NCBI GenBank assembly: GCA_902362705.1
Contig: CABIXK010000003.1
Coordinates: 223,266-275,107 of the forward strand
From: Rikenellaceae bacterium
GTDB taxonomy: Bacteria > Bacteroidota > Bacteroidia > Bacteroidales > Rikenellaceae
DNA: 51,842 nt
Direction of reading: 5' to 3'
A program made the position numbers and the translations under genes. Positions 35,859 through 46,420 of the stretch are shown here, piece after piece. The notes under the pieces are model-generated. The model saw only the letters and a list, made by a program, of their open reading frames with translations, was not told the DNA's origin and made no database searches. Every line of letters starts with the position of its first letter. The first letter of the stretch is position 1.

Positions 35859-37502
35859 TTAGTAGCCTTCGTTCTGCCCCAGCGTGCGCCAGTCGGGCAT
35901 GCCGTCGAACTGCGTCTGCGGGATGGGGCGCACGACGTGATGGTCCCGAATGTTGTTCTTGGCGTCGGGGTTGTGTGCCTTCACCCGCTCCACGAGCTTG
36001 CCGAAGCGCTTCAGGTCGAGGCGGCGCTGCCACTCGCCGAAGAGCTCGCGGGCGCGCTCGTCGAGGATGAAGTCGAGGGTCATGTCGGCCTCCGCGACGG
36101 CCATCGCCTCGGCGTACTCGGGCTTGGCGGGATTGATCGCGCGGCGGCGCAGCGCGCGGATGTCCTCGGCGGCGCCCTTCAGGTCGCGGTTCTCGACGCT
36201 ACGGATGCGCGCCTCGGCGCGGATCAGGTACAACTCGCCCAGACGGATCACCGGGTAGGAGCGGTCGGAGAGCTGCGACATGTTGCCCGGACGGGTGTGG
36301 TCGTAGAACTTGGTCATGCCGATGAAGGTCCAGCGGTCCTGCGGAATGCCCTCCTCATTGAACATGTCGTTGCGGTCGAAGGTGGTGAAGCAGCGGTCCA
36401 TGCGCTTGTGCTCGGCCTGCGTGAGCACGTCGGGGCAGAGGTAGAGCGCCGTGTCGATGTACTCGCGCCAGGGGTTGTCGGGGAATGCCGAGCGGTCGTC
36501 GGCCGGGTCGTTGTAGTACCACACCCACTGGTGCAGGTCGCTCCAGCGCAGGTCGGCCTCGCGGTCGAACAGATCCATGAAGTAGATCGAGGGGATGGCC
36601 TGGCAGCCGCCGTAGCCCGTCCACCCGAGCATGGTCTGCACGCCGGGGAAGCGGTCGATGTACATGGCGTACCACTTCCAGTAGCCGTTCTGCTGGCGGA
36701 AGGCGTCGTCCTCGGTAAATTCGGTGGTCCAGATGAACTCCTTGTTGGTCTTGTCGTCGGCCCACAGATCCCTGAGCGAGGGCGAAAGCTCAAGGCCGTA
36801 GTGGCCGATCACCTCCGAGGCCATCGCGGCGGCCTTGTCCCACTGCTCGTCGTAGAGATACATGCGTGAGAGGAACGCCTTGGCCGCGGGCATGTCGATG
36901 CGCCCCGACTCCTTGGTGCGCTCATCGGGCAGCAGGCGAATGGCCTCCTCGAGCGAACCGATAATCTCCTCGTAGAAGCGCTCGCGCGAGGAGCGGCGCG
37001 CCTCGGTGCCTTCGGTCTCGTCGGTCGACATCGGGAGGTAGGTGTCGCCCCACGTCTCTGTCACGATCCACAGGAACATGGCGCGCATAACGTGCATCTC
37101 GGCCTTGTACTGGCCCTTCTCGCTCTCGTCGGCGAAGGGTGTGGTGTCGATCGTCTCGAAGAAGGTGTTGATATTCGACAGCGCCTTGTAGCAGTGGTTC
37201 CACAGCCAGGCCACGTTGCCGTTGGTGGCGTCCAGGCCGTAGTAGTCGCACAGCGCCACGTCGCCCTGGTTCTTGCCGCGCAGATATATGTCGGTGCCCA
37301 GCTCGGTCATCAGCGGCCACTGCCCGTCGCCGCCGTAGAGGTTGTTGATCTTGGTGTAGCTCTGGTATACCAGGGCCTTGATGCCGTTCTCCTCGTCGAA
37401 CAGATCGGTCGTCGAGCCGTAGGACTCCTCCTCGAGGAACTTCTCGCAGGAGACGAGCCCGGCCGCGAGGGCGGCGGCGAACAGTATGATGAGTTTTTTC
37501 AT
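35859..37502 (-). CDS. SusD/RagB-family outer-membrane lipoprotein (PUL2)
   Basis: A 547-aa SusD homologue with lipobox LVSC (Cys19) and mature start EKFLEEESYGSTTD. Family signatures include HCYKALSNINTFFETID, KAEMHVMRAMFLWIVTETWG, AAKAFLSRMYLYDEQWDKA and a C-terminal DERARELFGEWQRRLDLKRFGK. It partners the SusC 19 bp upstream. By eye it is only distantly similar to the PUL1 SusD, so the two loci probably serve different glycans. Confidence 0.95.
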   Translation of the reverse strand: MKKLIILFAAALAAGLVSCEKFLEEESYGSTTDLFDEENGIKALVYQSYTKINNLYGGDGQWPLMTELGTDIYLRGKNQGDVALCDYYGLDATNGNVAWLWNHCYKALSNINTFFETIDTTPFADESEKGQYKAEMHVMRAMFLWIVTETWGDTYLPMSTDETEGTEARRSSRERFYEEIIGSLEEAIRLLPDERTKESGRIDMPAAKAFLSRMYLYDEQWDKAAAMASEVIGHYGLELSPSLRDLWADDKTNKEFIWTTEFTEDDAFRQQNGYWKWYAMYIDRFPGVQTMLGWTGYGGCQAIPSIYFMDLFDREADLRWSDLHQWVWYYNDPADDRSAFPDNPWREYIDTALYLCPDVLTQAEHKRMDRCFTTFDRNDMFNEEGIPQDRWTFIGMTKFYDHTRPGNMSQLSDRSYPVIRLGELYLIRAEARIRSVENRDLKGAAEDIRALRRRAINPAKPEYAEAMAVAEADMTLDFILDERARELFGEWQRRLDLKRFGKLVERVKAHNPDAKNNIRDHHVVRPIPQTQFDGMPDWRTLGQNEGY

Positions 37503-37521
37503 GATCGGTAGCGTTTTGGGG

Positions 37522-40500
37522 TTAGAACTGGACGTTGGCGCCGAAGATGTAGAACGACTCCCACCACGTGATGCCGCCGTCGCTCTGGAAGCGGCTGTAA
37601 CGCCACGGCATATTCATCGTCACGTAGAAGCGCGTCTTCTTCACCACGCGGCCCATCCACTTCCGGGGCAGCGTGTAGCCCACGGTGATGTTGCGGATGT
37701 TGACGTAGCTGTTCTTGTAGTAGCCCGTGGCGTCGAGGTAGCGGATCGACTGCCCCTCGGTCGGGCGCGGATGGCGGTTCGACGGGTTCTCGGGGGTCCA
37801 GTAGTCGATCTTGTAGGTGTTCCAGCGGCCCAGCTCCGAGGCCCATCCGCTCGTCGAGCGGCTGTCGTAGGCCAGCGCGCCGAACTCGCCGTAGACGTCC
37901 ACCGAGAAGTCGAGGTTCTTCCAGTTGCCGTTGATCTGCAGGCCGCCCACCCAGTCGGGGCGCGTCGTGCCGAGGATCATGCGGTCGTTGCCGTCGATCT
38001 TGCCGTTGCCGTCCAGGTCGGCCACCTTCACCTCGCCCGGCTTCTGGCCGTAGAGGGCGGCCAGCTCGGCCTCGTCCTGCTGCCAGATGCCCAGCTGCTT
38101 GTAGTTGTAGTGCACGCCGTTGACCGGGTAGCCCACGAACAGACCGTTGTTGATGTCCTCCTTCATGGTGGGATCCTGCAGGCGTACCAGCTCCTCCTTG
38201 TTGCGGTAGTACGACAGGTTCACCCCGAGGTGGAAATCCTTGGTCTCCACGGGCACGGTCTGCAGCGATACCTCCCAGCCGCGATTGCGCGTGTCGCCCA
38301 CGTTGCTCCACGCGCGGTTGAAGCCCGAGGTGTAGGGCAGCACCTTCAGATAGAGCAGGTCGTAGCTCTTCGAGTCGTAGTACTCCACCGTACCGTGGAT
38401 GCGCCCGCGGAGGAATCCGAAGTCGAGGCCGATGTCGAGCATCTTGTTGCGCTCCCACTTCAGGTCGGGCGTCGGGCGCGTGCTGGGCTCCAGACCCGGA
38501 CGGTGCAGCTCGCCGCCGTTGAAGTTGGCGTAGGTGCCGTAGAGGGTTCCGGCCGTGGCGTAGGGAGCGATCGAGTAGTTGCCCGTCATGCCGTAGGTGG
38601 CGCGCAGCTTGAGGTTGGTGAGCCACTCCACGTCCTTGAGGAAGGCCTCCTCCGAGATGCGCCATGCGGCGGCCACCGAGGGGAAGAAGGCCCACTTGTG
38701 ACCCTTGGAGAGCTGCGAGGCGCCGTCCTCGCGGAACGATGCCGTGACGATGTAGCGGTCGTCGTAGGAGTACTGCACGCGCCCCACGACCGAGACCATC
38801 TGGTTGCGCACGAATCCCGTCGCGAGCTGCTTCGAGTCGGTCAGGCGGCCCATGTTGTACCACAGGTAGGCGGGCGACTCCTGGTCGCGGCCCTGCATCG
38901 ACGAGTTGACCGTCTGGCGGTTCTGCATCTCGTACACGGCCGTCAGGTCCACGTTGTGCTTGCCGAACGTGCGCTTGAAGTTCACCACGTTGTTCCACAC
39001 CCAGTCGGCCTTGCGGTTGTTGTGGGTGTAGGCCACGTTGCGGTCGTCGGTGTACGAGACGGAGCGGTTGTCGTAGTAGTATCCGCGCGCCGAGAAGGCG
39101 GGGCTGTAGGCGAAGTTGGTGTTGAAGGTGAGCCCCTTGGCCAGGTCGACCTGGGCGAACATGCGCATGAAGAGCTTCCACTCCTCCGTCTTGTCCTTAT
39201 ACACCTCGTCGCTCTCGTTCAGGTAGGGGTTCTTCACGAACGGGTCGCCAAACGGATAGGTGTTGAGCGAGCCGTCCTCCTCGTAGGTGGGCGTCAGCGG
39301 CGACATGTGGAGGAACTGGTTGAACATGTCGGGCTTCGCGTTCCGCACGATGTAATAGGCGCGGTTCGACACGCCCACCTTGAGGAACGGCAGCACCTGG
39401 TGCATGAGGTCGGTGGTCAGGAAGAAGTGGTCGTTGCCGGCGTTCTTGTAGCGGCTGTCCTCGTTCTTGTAGTTGAAGGCGATCTTGTAGGAGGTCTTCT
39501 CCGTGGCCGCCGAGATCGTCAGCGAGTGGCTGGTCCACAGACGCTTCTTCTCGAAGTAGCGGCCCATCCAGTCGTTGTCCATCTTGCCGATGTTGGCCTG
39601 CTCGGCGCCGAAGAAGGCCTTGGCGTCGTCCTCCTCCGAGTGCCATGCGCCCACCGCGCGGCTCGCCTCGCGCTGGAAGGCGACGTACTCGTCGGCGTTC
39701 ATCACCTCGAGCGAGCCCCAGTTGTTGACCCCCACGCCGGCGAATCCGTCGTAGGTCACCGTGGCGCGGCCCTCCTTGGCCCGCTTGGTGGTGATCAGAA
39801 TCACGCCGTTGGCGCCGCGGGCGCCGTAGATGGCCGTCGACGAGGCGTCCTTCAGCACGTCGATCGTCTCGATGTCGCCCGGGTTGATCGAGGAGAGGGT
39901 CTCGTCGTAGGGTATGCCGTCGAGGATGATGAGCGGGTCGTTGCTGGCGTTGCGTGAGCGCGTGCCGCGGATGCGGATCGCGCCGCCGTCCATGCGGATG
40001 CCGGCCACGCCAACCAGCGAGGTGGTGATGTCGTAGGCGGGGATGCGGGCGATCTGCTCGGAGGAGATCGAGGCCACCGATCCGGTGATGTCCTTGCGCT
40101 TCATCGAGGTGTAGCCCGTCACGACCACGTCCTCCAGACCGATCGCGTCCTCGGCCAGAGTGAAGCCCACTTCGGTGCGGCTGCCCGCATCGATCGTCTG
40201 CGAGAGCATGCCCAGACACGAAGCCGTGAGGCGGTCGCCCTCCTTCACGCCCTCGAGCGTCGCCACGCCCTCGGCGTCGGTCACCGCGCCGCGCGTCGAG
40301 CCCACGACGGCCACCGCAGCGCCCACCACGGGGTTGCCCTTGTCGTCGAGGACCCGACAGGTCACGCGGCGCGCCGGAGCGGCCTGCGCCGTCGCCTCCG
40401 TACCGCGGGGGGGGGTAGCGCCGCCCTCGCCTGCCGTCGCCGGCAGGGCCGGCAACAACGCCGCCGCCAGAGCCGCGAGCGCGGCCCGGCGGGCGATTCC

Positions 40501-40557
40501 GCTCGCCGCCTGCGTGCGGAGGCGTGCGGAACATTCATTAGCGTAGAGATTTTTCAT
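37522..40557 (-). CDS. SusC/RagA-family TonB-dependent outer-membrane transporter (PUL2)
   Basis: A ~1011-aa SusC homologue. I start it at the ATG at 40557, where MKNLYANECSARL opens a long signal peptide ending near LPATAGE; an ATG 22 codons upstream is possible. A carboxypeptidase-regulatory domain (~67-140) precedes LEDVVVTGYTSMKRKDITG. The plug carries MDGGAIRIRGTRSRN, PLIILDGIPYDE and IYGARGANGVILITTKR. The barrel ends with an aromatic (FGANVQF). A C9 run (40407-40415) lies near codon 48-50, just after the signal peptide. Its promoter is at 40639-40669. Confidence 0.97.
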   Translation of the reverse strand: MKNLYANECSARLRTQAASGIARRAALAALAAALLPALPATAGEGGATPPRGTEATAQAAPARRVTCRVLDDKGNPVVGAAVAVVGSTRGAVTDAEGVATLEGVKEGDRLTASCLGMLSQTIDAGSRTEVGFTLAEDAIGLEDVVVTGYTSMKRKDITGSVASISSEQIARIPAYDITTSLVGVAGIRMDGGAIRIRGTRSRNASNDPLIILDGIPYDETLSSINPGDIETIDVLKDASSTAIYGARGANGVILITTKRAKEGRATVTYDGFAGVGVNNWGSLEVMNADEYVAFQREASRAVGAWHSEEDDAKAFFGAEQANIGKMDNDWMGRYFEKKRLWTSHSLTISAATEKTSYKIAFNYKNEDSRYKNAGNDHFFLTTDLMHQVLPFLKVGVSNRAYYIVRNAKPDMFNQFLHMSPLTPTYEEDGSLNTYPFGDPFVKNPYLNESDEVYKDKTEEWKLFMRMFAQVDLAKGLTFNTNFAYSPAFSARGYYYDNRSVSYTDDRNVAYTHNNRKADWVWNNVVNFKRTFGKHNVDLTAVYEMQNRQTVNSSMQGRDQESPAYLWYNMGRLTDSKQLATGFVRNQMVSVVGRVQYSYDDRYIVTASFREDGASQLSKGHKWAFFPSVAAAWRISEEAFLKDVEWLTNLKLRATYGMTGNYSIAPYATAGTLYGTYANFNGGELHRPGLEPSTRPTPDLKWERNKMLDIGLDFGFLRGRIHGTVEYYDSKSYDLLYLKVLPYTSGFNRAWSNVGDTRNRGWEVSLQTVPVETKDFHLGVNLSYYRNKEELVRLQDPTMKEDINNGLFVGYPVNGVHYNYKQLGIWQQDEAELAALYGQKPGEVKVADLDGNGKIDGNDRMILGTTRPDWVGGLQINGNWKNLDFSVDVYGEFGALAYDSRSTSGWASELGRWNTYKIDYWTPENPSNRHPRPTEGQSIRYLDATGYYKNSYVNIRNITVGYTLPRKWMGRVVKKTRFYVTMNMPWRYSRFQSDGGITWWESFYIFGANVQF
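40407..40415 (-). repeat. C9 homopolymer in PUL2 susC
   Basis: Nine C on the coding strand, encoding T-P-P-R. Loss of one C reaches TGA within about 15 codons; gain of one shifts into a long nonsense frame of ~450 codons. It is the counterpart of the G9 run in the PUL1 susC. Confidence 0.9.
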
Positions 40558-40638
40558 AAAGGCTGTTTTTGGTTGTTTGGTTAGTCGGTCGCAGTATTGT
40601 ATAACTGAAATATATTTGTTCATACATTATTGCTCTGG

Positions 40639-40669
40639 CAAATTTAAACAGCGTTTTCGAAAAATGCAA
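40639..40669 (-). promoter_or_regulatory. Promoter of PUL2
   Basis: On the minus strand, TTG (40667-40669), a spacer of exactly 20 bp and TAAATTTG (40639-40646). This gives a leader of about 75 nt to the preferred susC start. Confidence 0.75.
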
Positions 40670-41088
40670 CTCCCGCGACCGTTTTTTTTATCGGTCGTCC
40701 CGCGCGACCCGACAACGCACTGATTTTCAAACCTCCGTTTTTCACCCTCGCCCGCCTCCGGCTCCCTGCGCCGGCCCGCAACGACAGCCGCGCGCCCCGT
40801 CCTCCCCCGCCGCGCAGCCACGCCGCTTCCCGACCCACACCCCGGCCCCGACCCGCGGCGTGCGCTCTTCGGCTTATTATAAGGCCCGCCGCATCCGTCC
40901 GCACGCTCCCCCACGGAATCGTCCGGCACCGCATCCGGCAGCCCGACGACGCGCCGACCCGCAGCCGGCCCTGCAACCCTCTTTTCCCATCCGCCCCCTA
41001 CCGGCCTGCCGGGCGCCGTCCGCCACGCCCGAGGGTCCCCGCGCACCCCTTCGGGGCCCCTTCGCCCGAAAAATTTTCTGCCGATCGA
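40670..41088. other. Intergenic stretch between divergent PUL2 and DUF5054 genes
   Basis: About 420 bp without a gene. It has a CGACCG/CGGTCG hairpin around a T8-containing loop (40675-40698) and a small palindrome CTTATTATAAG near 40873. The rest is strongly C-rich on the plus strand with few G. I recognise no operator repeat or coding remnant. Confidence 0.6.
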
Positions 41089-41119
41089 TTGCGGATCCGG
41101 GAAAAATTCTTTATGTTTG
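41089..41119 (+). promoter_or_regulatory. Promoter of the DUF5054 gene
   Basis: TTG (41089-41091), 20 bp, then TATGTTTG (41112-41119). The leader to the ATG at 41159 is only ~33 nt. Confidence 0.75.
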
Positions 41120-41158
41120 CACAATCTCAAACCAACCAAACATTCATACACACCCGAC

Positions 41159-43201
41159 ATGAACCGCCCCCTGCGCCTCCTGCTCGCGCCGCTCTGCGCG
41201 CTCAGCCTGCTGCTCCCGCTCGCGGCCCGCACCGCGCCCGCGCCCGACACCCCCGCCTCGCCCGCCGTCGAGCGGGTGCTCGTCGTATTCAAGACCCACC
41301 TCGACATCGGCTTCACCGACCTGAGCTCCTCGGTCGAGCAGCGCTACGTCGACCACTTCATCCCCCGCGCCATCGAGGTGGCCCGCGCGCTGCGCGAGGC
41401 GGGCGGCGAGGAGCGCTACGTCTGGACCACCGGCGCGTGGCTCATCGACGCCTACCGCCGTCAGGCCGCACCCGAGGCGGTCGCGCGGCTCGACGAGGCG
41501 ATCCGCTGCGGCGATCTGGCCTGGAACGGCGTGCCCTACACCCTCCAGTCCGAGTCGGCCGACGCCGCCCTCTACACCGGCATGCTGCGCCTCTCGCAGC
41601 GCCTCGACGCCCGCTACGGCAAGCGCACCGTGGCGGCCAAGATGACCGACGTGCCGGGCCATACGCGCGCCATCGTGCCGCTGCTCGCCGACGCCGGCAT
41701 CCGCCTGCTCCACGTAGGCACCAACCCTGTGGCCCCCGTGCCCCGGATCCCCTCCGTCTGCCGCTGGCGCGACCGCCCCTCGGGCAAGGAGATCATGCTC
41801 ATGTACAACGGCGACTACGGGTCGGACATGCTGCTGCCCGACGGCCGCACGGCCGTGGCCATAGTCTTCACCTACGACAACCAGGGCCCCCACACCGTCG
41901 AGGGCGTGCGCGGGATCTACGCCGACCTGCGCAAGCGCTATCCCGGCGCCCGCATCGAGGCCGTGTCGCTCAACGCCGTGGCCGAGGCGCTCGACGCCAT
42001 GCGCGACAGCCTGCCCGTGGTCGAGTCCGAGATCGGCGACACGTGGATCTACGGCTACGGCAGCGCCCCGCTGCGCATGGCCCGCTTCCGCGCCCTGCAA
42101 CGCCTCCACGCGGCGTGGATCGACGCGGGGCGCCTCGACCCCGCGAGCGACGCGGCCGTCGACTTCGCCGTGCGCCTGGGAATGATCGCCGAGCACACGT
42201 GGGGCGCCGACATCAAGACCTTCCTCCAGAACTGGGACGCCTACGACCTCGACACGTTCCGCGCCCGCCGTCTGCTGCCCCCGTTCCGCCTGGCCGAGCG
42301 GTCGTGGCAGGAGCTCGACGACAACATCGGCAAGGCCGTCGCCCTGCTGCCCGAGGAGCTGCAGGCAGAGGCGCTCGAGGCGCTGCTCGCGCTCGAACCC
42401 GAGCGCCCCGAGCCGATCCGCACGCCGGCCGAACGACTGCCCGAGGAGCTCGACGCCGAGGGCCGCTACCGTTTCGACGCCGCGGGCGTCGGGTGCCTCG
42501 CGGGCGGCGTGGCCTACCAGACCTACTCGGCCGACGACTACCAGCGCTTCTTCGACCGCTACTTCACCCGCCAGGCGTGGTGGGCCATCAGCGACTACGG
42601 CAAGCCGGGGCTCGAGAACAGCGCGGCCCGCAGCGCTACGCTCGAGGCGCGCGTCGTCGCCTCGGAGCGCACCTCCGACGCCCGGGGCGAGCTCATCCGC
42701 TGCGACATGGCCTTCCCCGCCGACACGCGCATCGACGCGCGCGTGCTGCCCGAGGCCGTGCGCCTCGAGTACCGCCCCTCGACCGACGGGCGCTCGCTCG
42801 ACATCTCGCTCACGCTCCACCGCAAGCCGGCCAACCGCCTGCCCGAGGCCTACTGGTTCTCGTTCCGCCCCGAGCGGCTCGCGGGGCTCGTGGCCGAGAA
42901 GACGGGCAGCCGCATCGACCTGAGCGACGTGGCGGCGGGCGGCAACCGCCGGATGCACGCCATCGACCGCTACATCGACCTTCAGACGCCGCAGGGCACG
43001 CTGCGCATCACCTCGCCCGACGCCTTCCTGGTAGCCGTGGGCGAGCGCCACGCCCTCAACTACTCGACCGACGCACCCGACCTGGAGCAGGGCATCCACT
43101 TCTGCCTCTACGACAACCTCTGGGGAACCAATTTCTCCATGTGGTGGGAGGGCTCGGTCCGCTATCGGTTTCACGTCGAGCTGCTTCCCGCGACGAAATA
43201 G
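41159..43201 (+). CDS. DUF5054 exported protein, GH38-like catalytic fold
   Basis: A 680-aa protein with a signal peptide (MNRPLRLLLAPLCALSLLLP, cleavage near ARTA). It opens the mature region with VLVVFKTHLDIGFTDL, the GH38-like metal motif (THxDIGFTD), followed by WTTGAWLIDAY, AAKMTDVPGHTRAIVPLLADAG and IAEHTWGADIKTF. This layout matches DUF5054, a family with a GH38 N-terminal-like domain. It lacks the usual mannosidase middle domains. It is divergent from PUL2 and probably cooperates with the GH38 enzyme. A start 14 codons upstream would use TTG inside the -7 box and is rejected. Reaction unproven. Confidence 0.82.
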   Translation: MNRPLRLLLAPLCALSLLLPLAARTAPAPDTPASPAVERVLVVFKTHLDIGFTDLSSSVEQRYVDHFIPRAIEVARALREAGGEERYVWTTGAWLIDAYRRQAAPEAVARLDEAIRCGDLAWNGVPYTLQSESADAALYTGMLRLSQRLDARYGKRTVAAKMTDVPGHTRAIVPLLADAGIRLLHVGTNPVAPVPRIPSVCRWRDRPSGKEIMLMYNGDYGSDMLLPDGRTAVAIVFTYDNQGPHTVEGVRGIYADLRKRYPGARIEAVSLNAVAEALDAMRDSLPVVESEIGDTWIYGYGSAPLRMARFRALQRLHAAWIDAGRLDPASDAAVDFAVRLGMIAEHTWGADIKTFLQNWDAYDLDTFRARRLLPPFRLAERSWQELDDNIGKAVALLPEELQAEALEALLALEPERPEPIRTPAERLPEELDAEGRYRFDAAGVGCLAGGVAYQTYSADDYQRFFDRYFTRQAWWAISDYGKPGLENSAARSATLEARVVASERTSDARGELIRCDMAFPADTRIDARVLPEAVRLEYRPSTDGRSLDISLTLHRKPANRLPEAYWFSFRPERLAGLVAEKTGSRIDLSDVAAGGNRRMHAIDRYIDLQTPQGTLRITSPDAFLVAVGERHALNYSTDAPDLEQGIHFCLYDNLWGTNFSMWWEGSVRYRFHVELLPATK

Positions 43202-43234
43202 CGCGTCCGACGGCCGGAAATCGAAGAATTTTGT

Positions 43235-43242
43235 TATTTTTG
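43235..43242 (+). promoter_or_regulatory. -7 box upstream of the GntR gene
   Basis: TATTTTTG matches TAnnTTTG 31 bp before the ATG at 43274, but no TTG lies 19-20 bp upstream. It is a weak promoter candidate; the gene may also be read from the DUF5054 promoter. Confidence 0.4.
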
Positions 43243-43273
43243 CATAACGAGTGAACTTTTTACGGAAAGATAC

Positions 43274-44005
43274 ATGGACGAGAAGATCGATTTTGCATGT
43301 AAGACCCCCTATCATATCCAGGCCGAGCGCATCCTGCGCCACATGATCAACGACGAGCAGTACAGCTCGGGCGCAGTGCTGCCCAACGAGATCGAGCTGG
43401 CCCGCGACCTGGGCATCTCGCGCAACACGCTCCGGCAGGCGATCAACCGCCTGGTGGCCGAGGGGCTGCTGCTGCGCAAGAAGGGCGTAGGCACCACGGT
43501 CAACACGCTGGGCAAGGCGAGCAGCAACGTCCGCAACTGGATGAGCTTCTCGCAGGAGATGGAGAGCCTGGGCATCGCTGTGCGCAACTACGAACTGCAC
43601 GTGTGCTGGGAGATCGCCCCGCGCGAGGTCTACCGCTTCTTCAACCTGCGCAACGAGACGCCGCTGCTGCGCATGTCGCGCGTGCGCGGCAGCCAGCAGG
43701 CGCCCATCGTCTTCTTCGTCTCCTACTTCAATCCGGCCATCGGCATGACGGGCGACGAAGACTACGCCATGCCGCTCTACACCATCCTCGAGCAGCGCTA
43801 CGGCATCGTCGTCCACAAGTCGGTCGAGGAGGTGAGCGCCCAGCTCGCCGACCAGGAGCTCGCCGGCAAGCTCTTCATCCACCCCGGCGACGCGATCCTC
43901 AAGCGCAAGCGGCTGGTGCTCGACAACACGGGCTCGCCCGTGGAGTACAACATCGGCTACTACCGCGCCGACAGCTTCACCTACCGCATCGAGGCGGAGA
44001 AGTAG
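43274..44005 (+). CDS. GntR-family regulator with UTRA domain (HutC subfamily)
   Basis: A 243-aa cytoplasmic regulator. The N-terminal GntR winged helix (~12-80) contains LARDLGISRNTLRQAINRLV and the wing KKGVGTTV. The UTRA ligand-binding domain (~95-240) includes PLLRMSRVRGSQQAPIVF, FVSYFNPAI, VHKSVEEVSAQLADQEL and VEYNIGYYRADSFTYRIE. UTRA domains usually sense sugars, sugar phosphates or histidine derivatives. It lies 72 bp downstream of the DUF5054 gene and is the only regulator beside PUL2, so it may control that locus; no operator repeat was found to prove it. Confidence 0.92.
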   Translation: MDEKIDFACKTPYHIQAERILRHMINDEQYSSGAVLPNEIELARDLGISRNTLRQAINRLVAEGLLLRKKGVGTTVNTLGKASSNVRNWMSFSQEMESLGIAVRNYELHVCWEIAPREVYRFFNLRNETPLLRMSRVRGSQQAPIVFFVSYFNPAIGMTGDEDYAMPLYTILEQRYGIVVHKSVEEVSAQLADQELAGKLFIHPGDAILKRKRLVLDNTGSPVEYNIGYYRADSFTYRIEAEK

Positions 44006-44125
44006 CCGCCCTCGCCGCAACCGCCACTATTGTCGCCACGGCTGTTGCTCTCTGTTGCTGCCGCTGCGCTTTTGCGCCCCGCGGCACCTGCCCCCCGGGA
44101 CACCTCCCGCCCGCGACTCACGACA

Positions 44126-44159
44126 CGCATCCCCGGCCTGCATACAGGGCGGGGATGCG
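44126..44159 (+). terminator. Stem-loop downstream of the GntR gene
   Basis: CGCATCCCC (44126-44134) pairs with GGGGATGCG (44151-44159), with an inner CCTG/CAGG stem. It lies 120 bp after the stop and has no strong T-tract. Confidence 0.5.
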
Positions 44160-44259
44160 CATTCAGGCCCGATTTCTGTCCTCCGCCGGCTGCGGGCTGC
44201 CGAAGCTTTGGGTTTTGATTCCTTGGCGGCCATTCTATAATAAAAGGCGCCGAAATCCC

Positions 44260-44679
44260 GAAGCCGGAGGCTCCGTCCCTTTGCCGGCTCGCGCCTGCGA
44301 CGCGAGCGCCCCAGCCGGCAAAGGGAGATCGTGCGCGAAAATGACAGCTCGTAGAGCCGGCAGGCCGCAGCCCACTGGCACAGAGGGCTGCAAACGCAAA
44401 TAATAAACCCCGGCTCTTAGCCGGACAGCCCGTAGCCGCCCCCGGGCGAAGGGCTGCTCGCTGCTCTCGCGCCTCTTCGCCGGCTACGGCCTGCCCTACA
44501 CTTTTTACTTTTCACTTATTACTTGCCCCTCGGCTCGCAGAGCCAGCGGGCCGCAGCCTCCGGCGGCGAAGGCCCGCAACTCGCCCAAGGCTCGTGCGTC
44601 CCTTCGCAGGCTGCCGCCCGAGGACGAATTGAAAATGCAAGGCGGCGCCCCCCATTATTCATTATTCATTATTCATTGC
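44260..44679. repeat. Palindrome-rich intergenic block, repeat locus B
   Basis: Non-coding region between convergent gntR and eno. In order it has a 67-bp module (44260-44326) shared with locus C (60 of 67 identical), a GAGCCGGCAGG segment, an AATAAACCCCGGCT-CTT-AGCCGG triloop hairpin (to ~44424), the 70-bp module shared with locus A (44426-44495), an AT-rich polypyrimidine run, GCCCCTCGGCTC-GCA-GAGCC (to ~44543), and a final run of repeated ATTATTC units (~44653-44677). Stretches 44006-44125 and 44160-44259 show nothing recognisable. Confidence 0.75.
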
Positions 44680-44717
44680 CGCTTCAGCCGCCGCACCCTC
44701 CGCACCCGCCCCGACAC

Positions 44718-44753
44718 AAAAAAAGCAGAGACGCACCCGAAGTGCGTCCCTGC
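44718..44753 (-). terminator. Rho-independent terminator of eno
   Basis: On the minus strand, stem GCAGGGACGCAC / GTGCGTCTCTGC (44725-44753, one G-T) followed by T7 (44718-44724), 42 bp beyond the stop. Confidence 0.92.
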
Positions 44754-44795
44754 AGGAATCGGTCGTGGGAGCCGCGAAGCCCCCCGCCGCGGAAA

Positions 44796-46397
<1,602 letters not shown>

Positions 46398-46420
46398 TCA
46401 CACAACAAAAAAGAGAAAGC

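Noticed and set aside
37486..39957. A long plus-strand frame opposite the PUL2 susC and susD
   Set aside because: Same reason: antisense to recognisable SusC/SusD coding with no domain of its own.
40865..40890. Possible operator CTTATTATAAG upstream of PUL2
   Set aside because: Single copy, about 200 bp from either promoter, and not repeated near the DUF5054 or PUL2 start.
44161..44420. Short plus-strand frames downstream of the GntR gene as small genes
   Set aside because: They cross repeat locus B, have no lead-in signals and give Arg/Pro-rich nonsense peptides.
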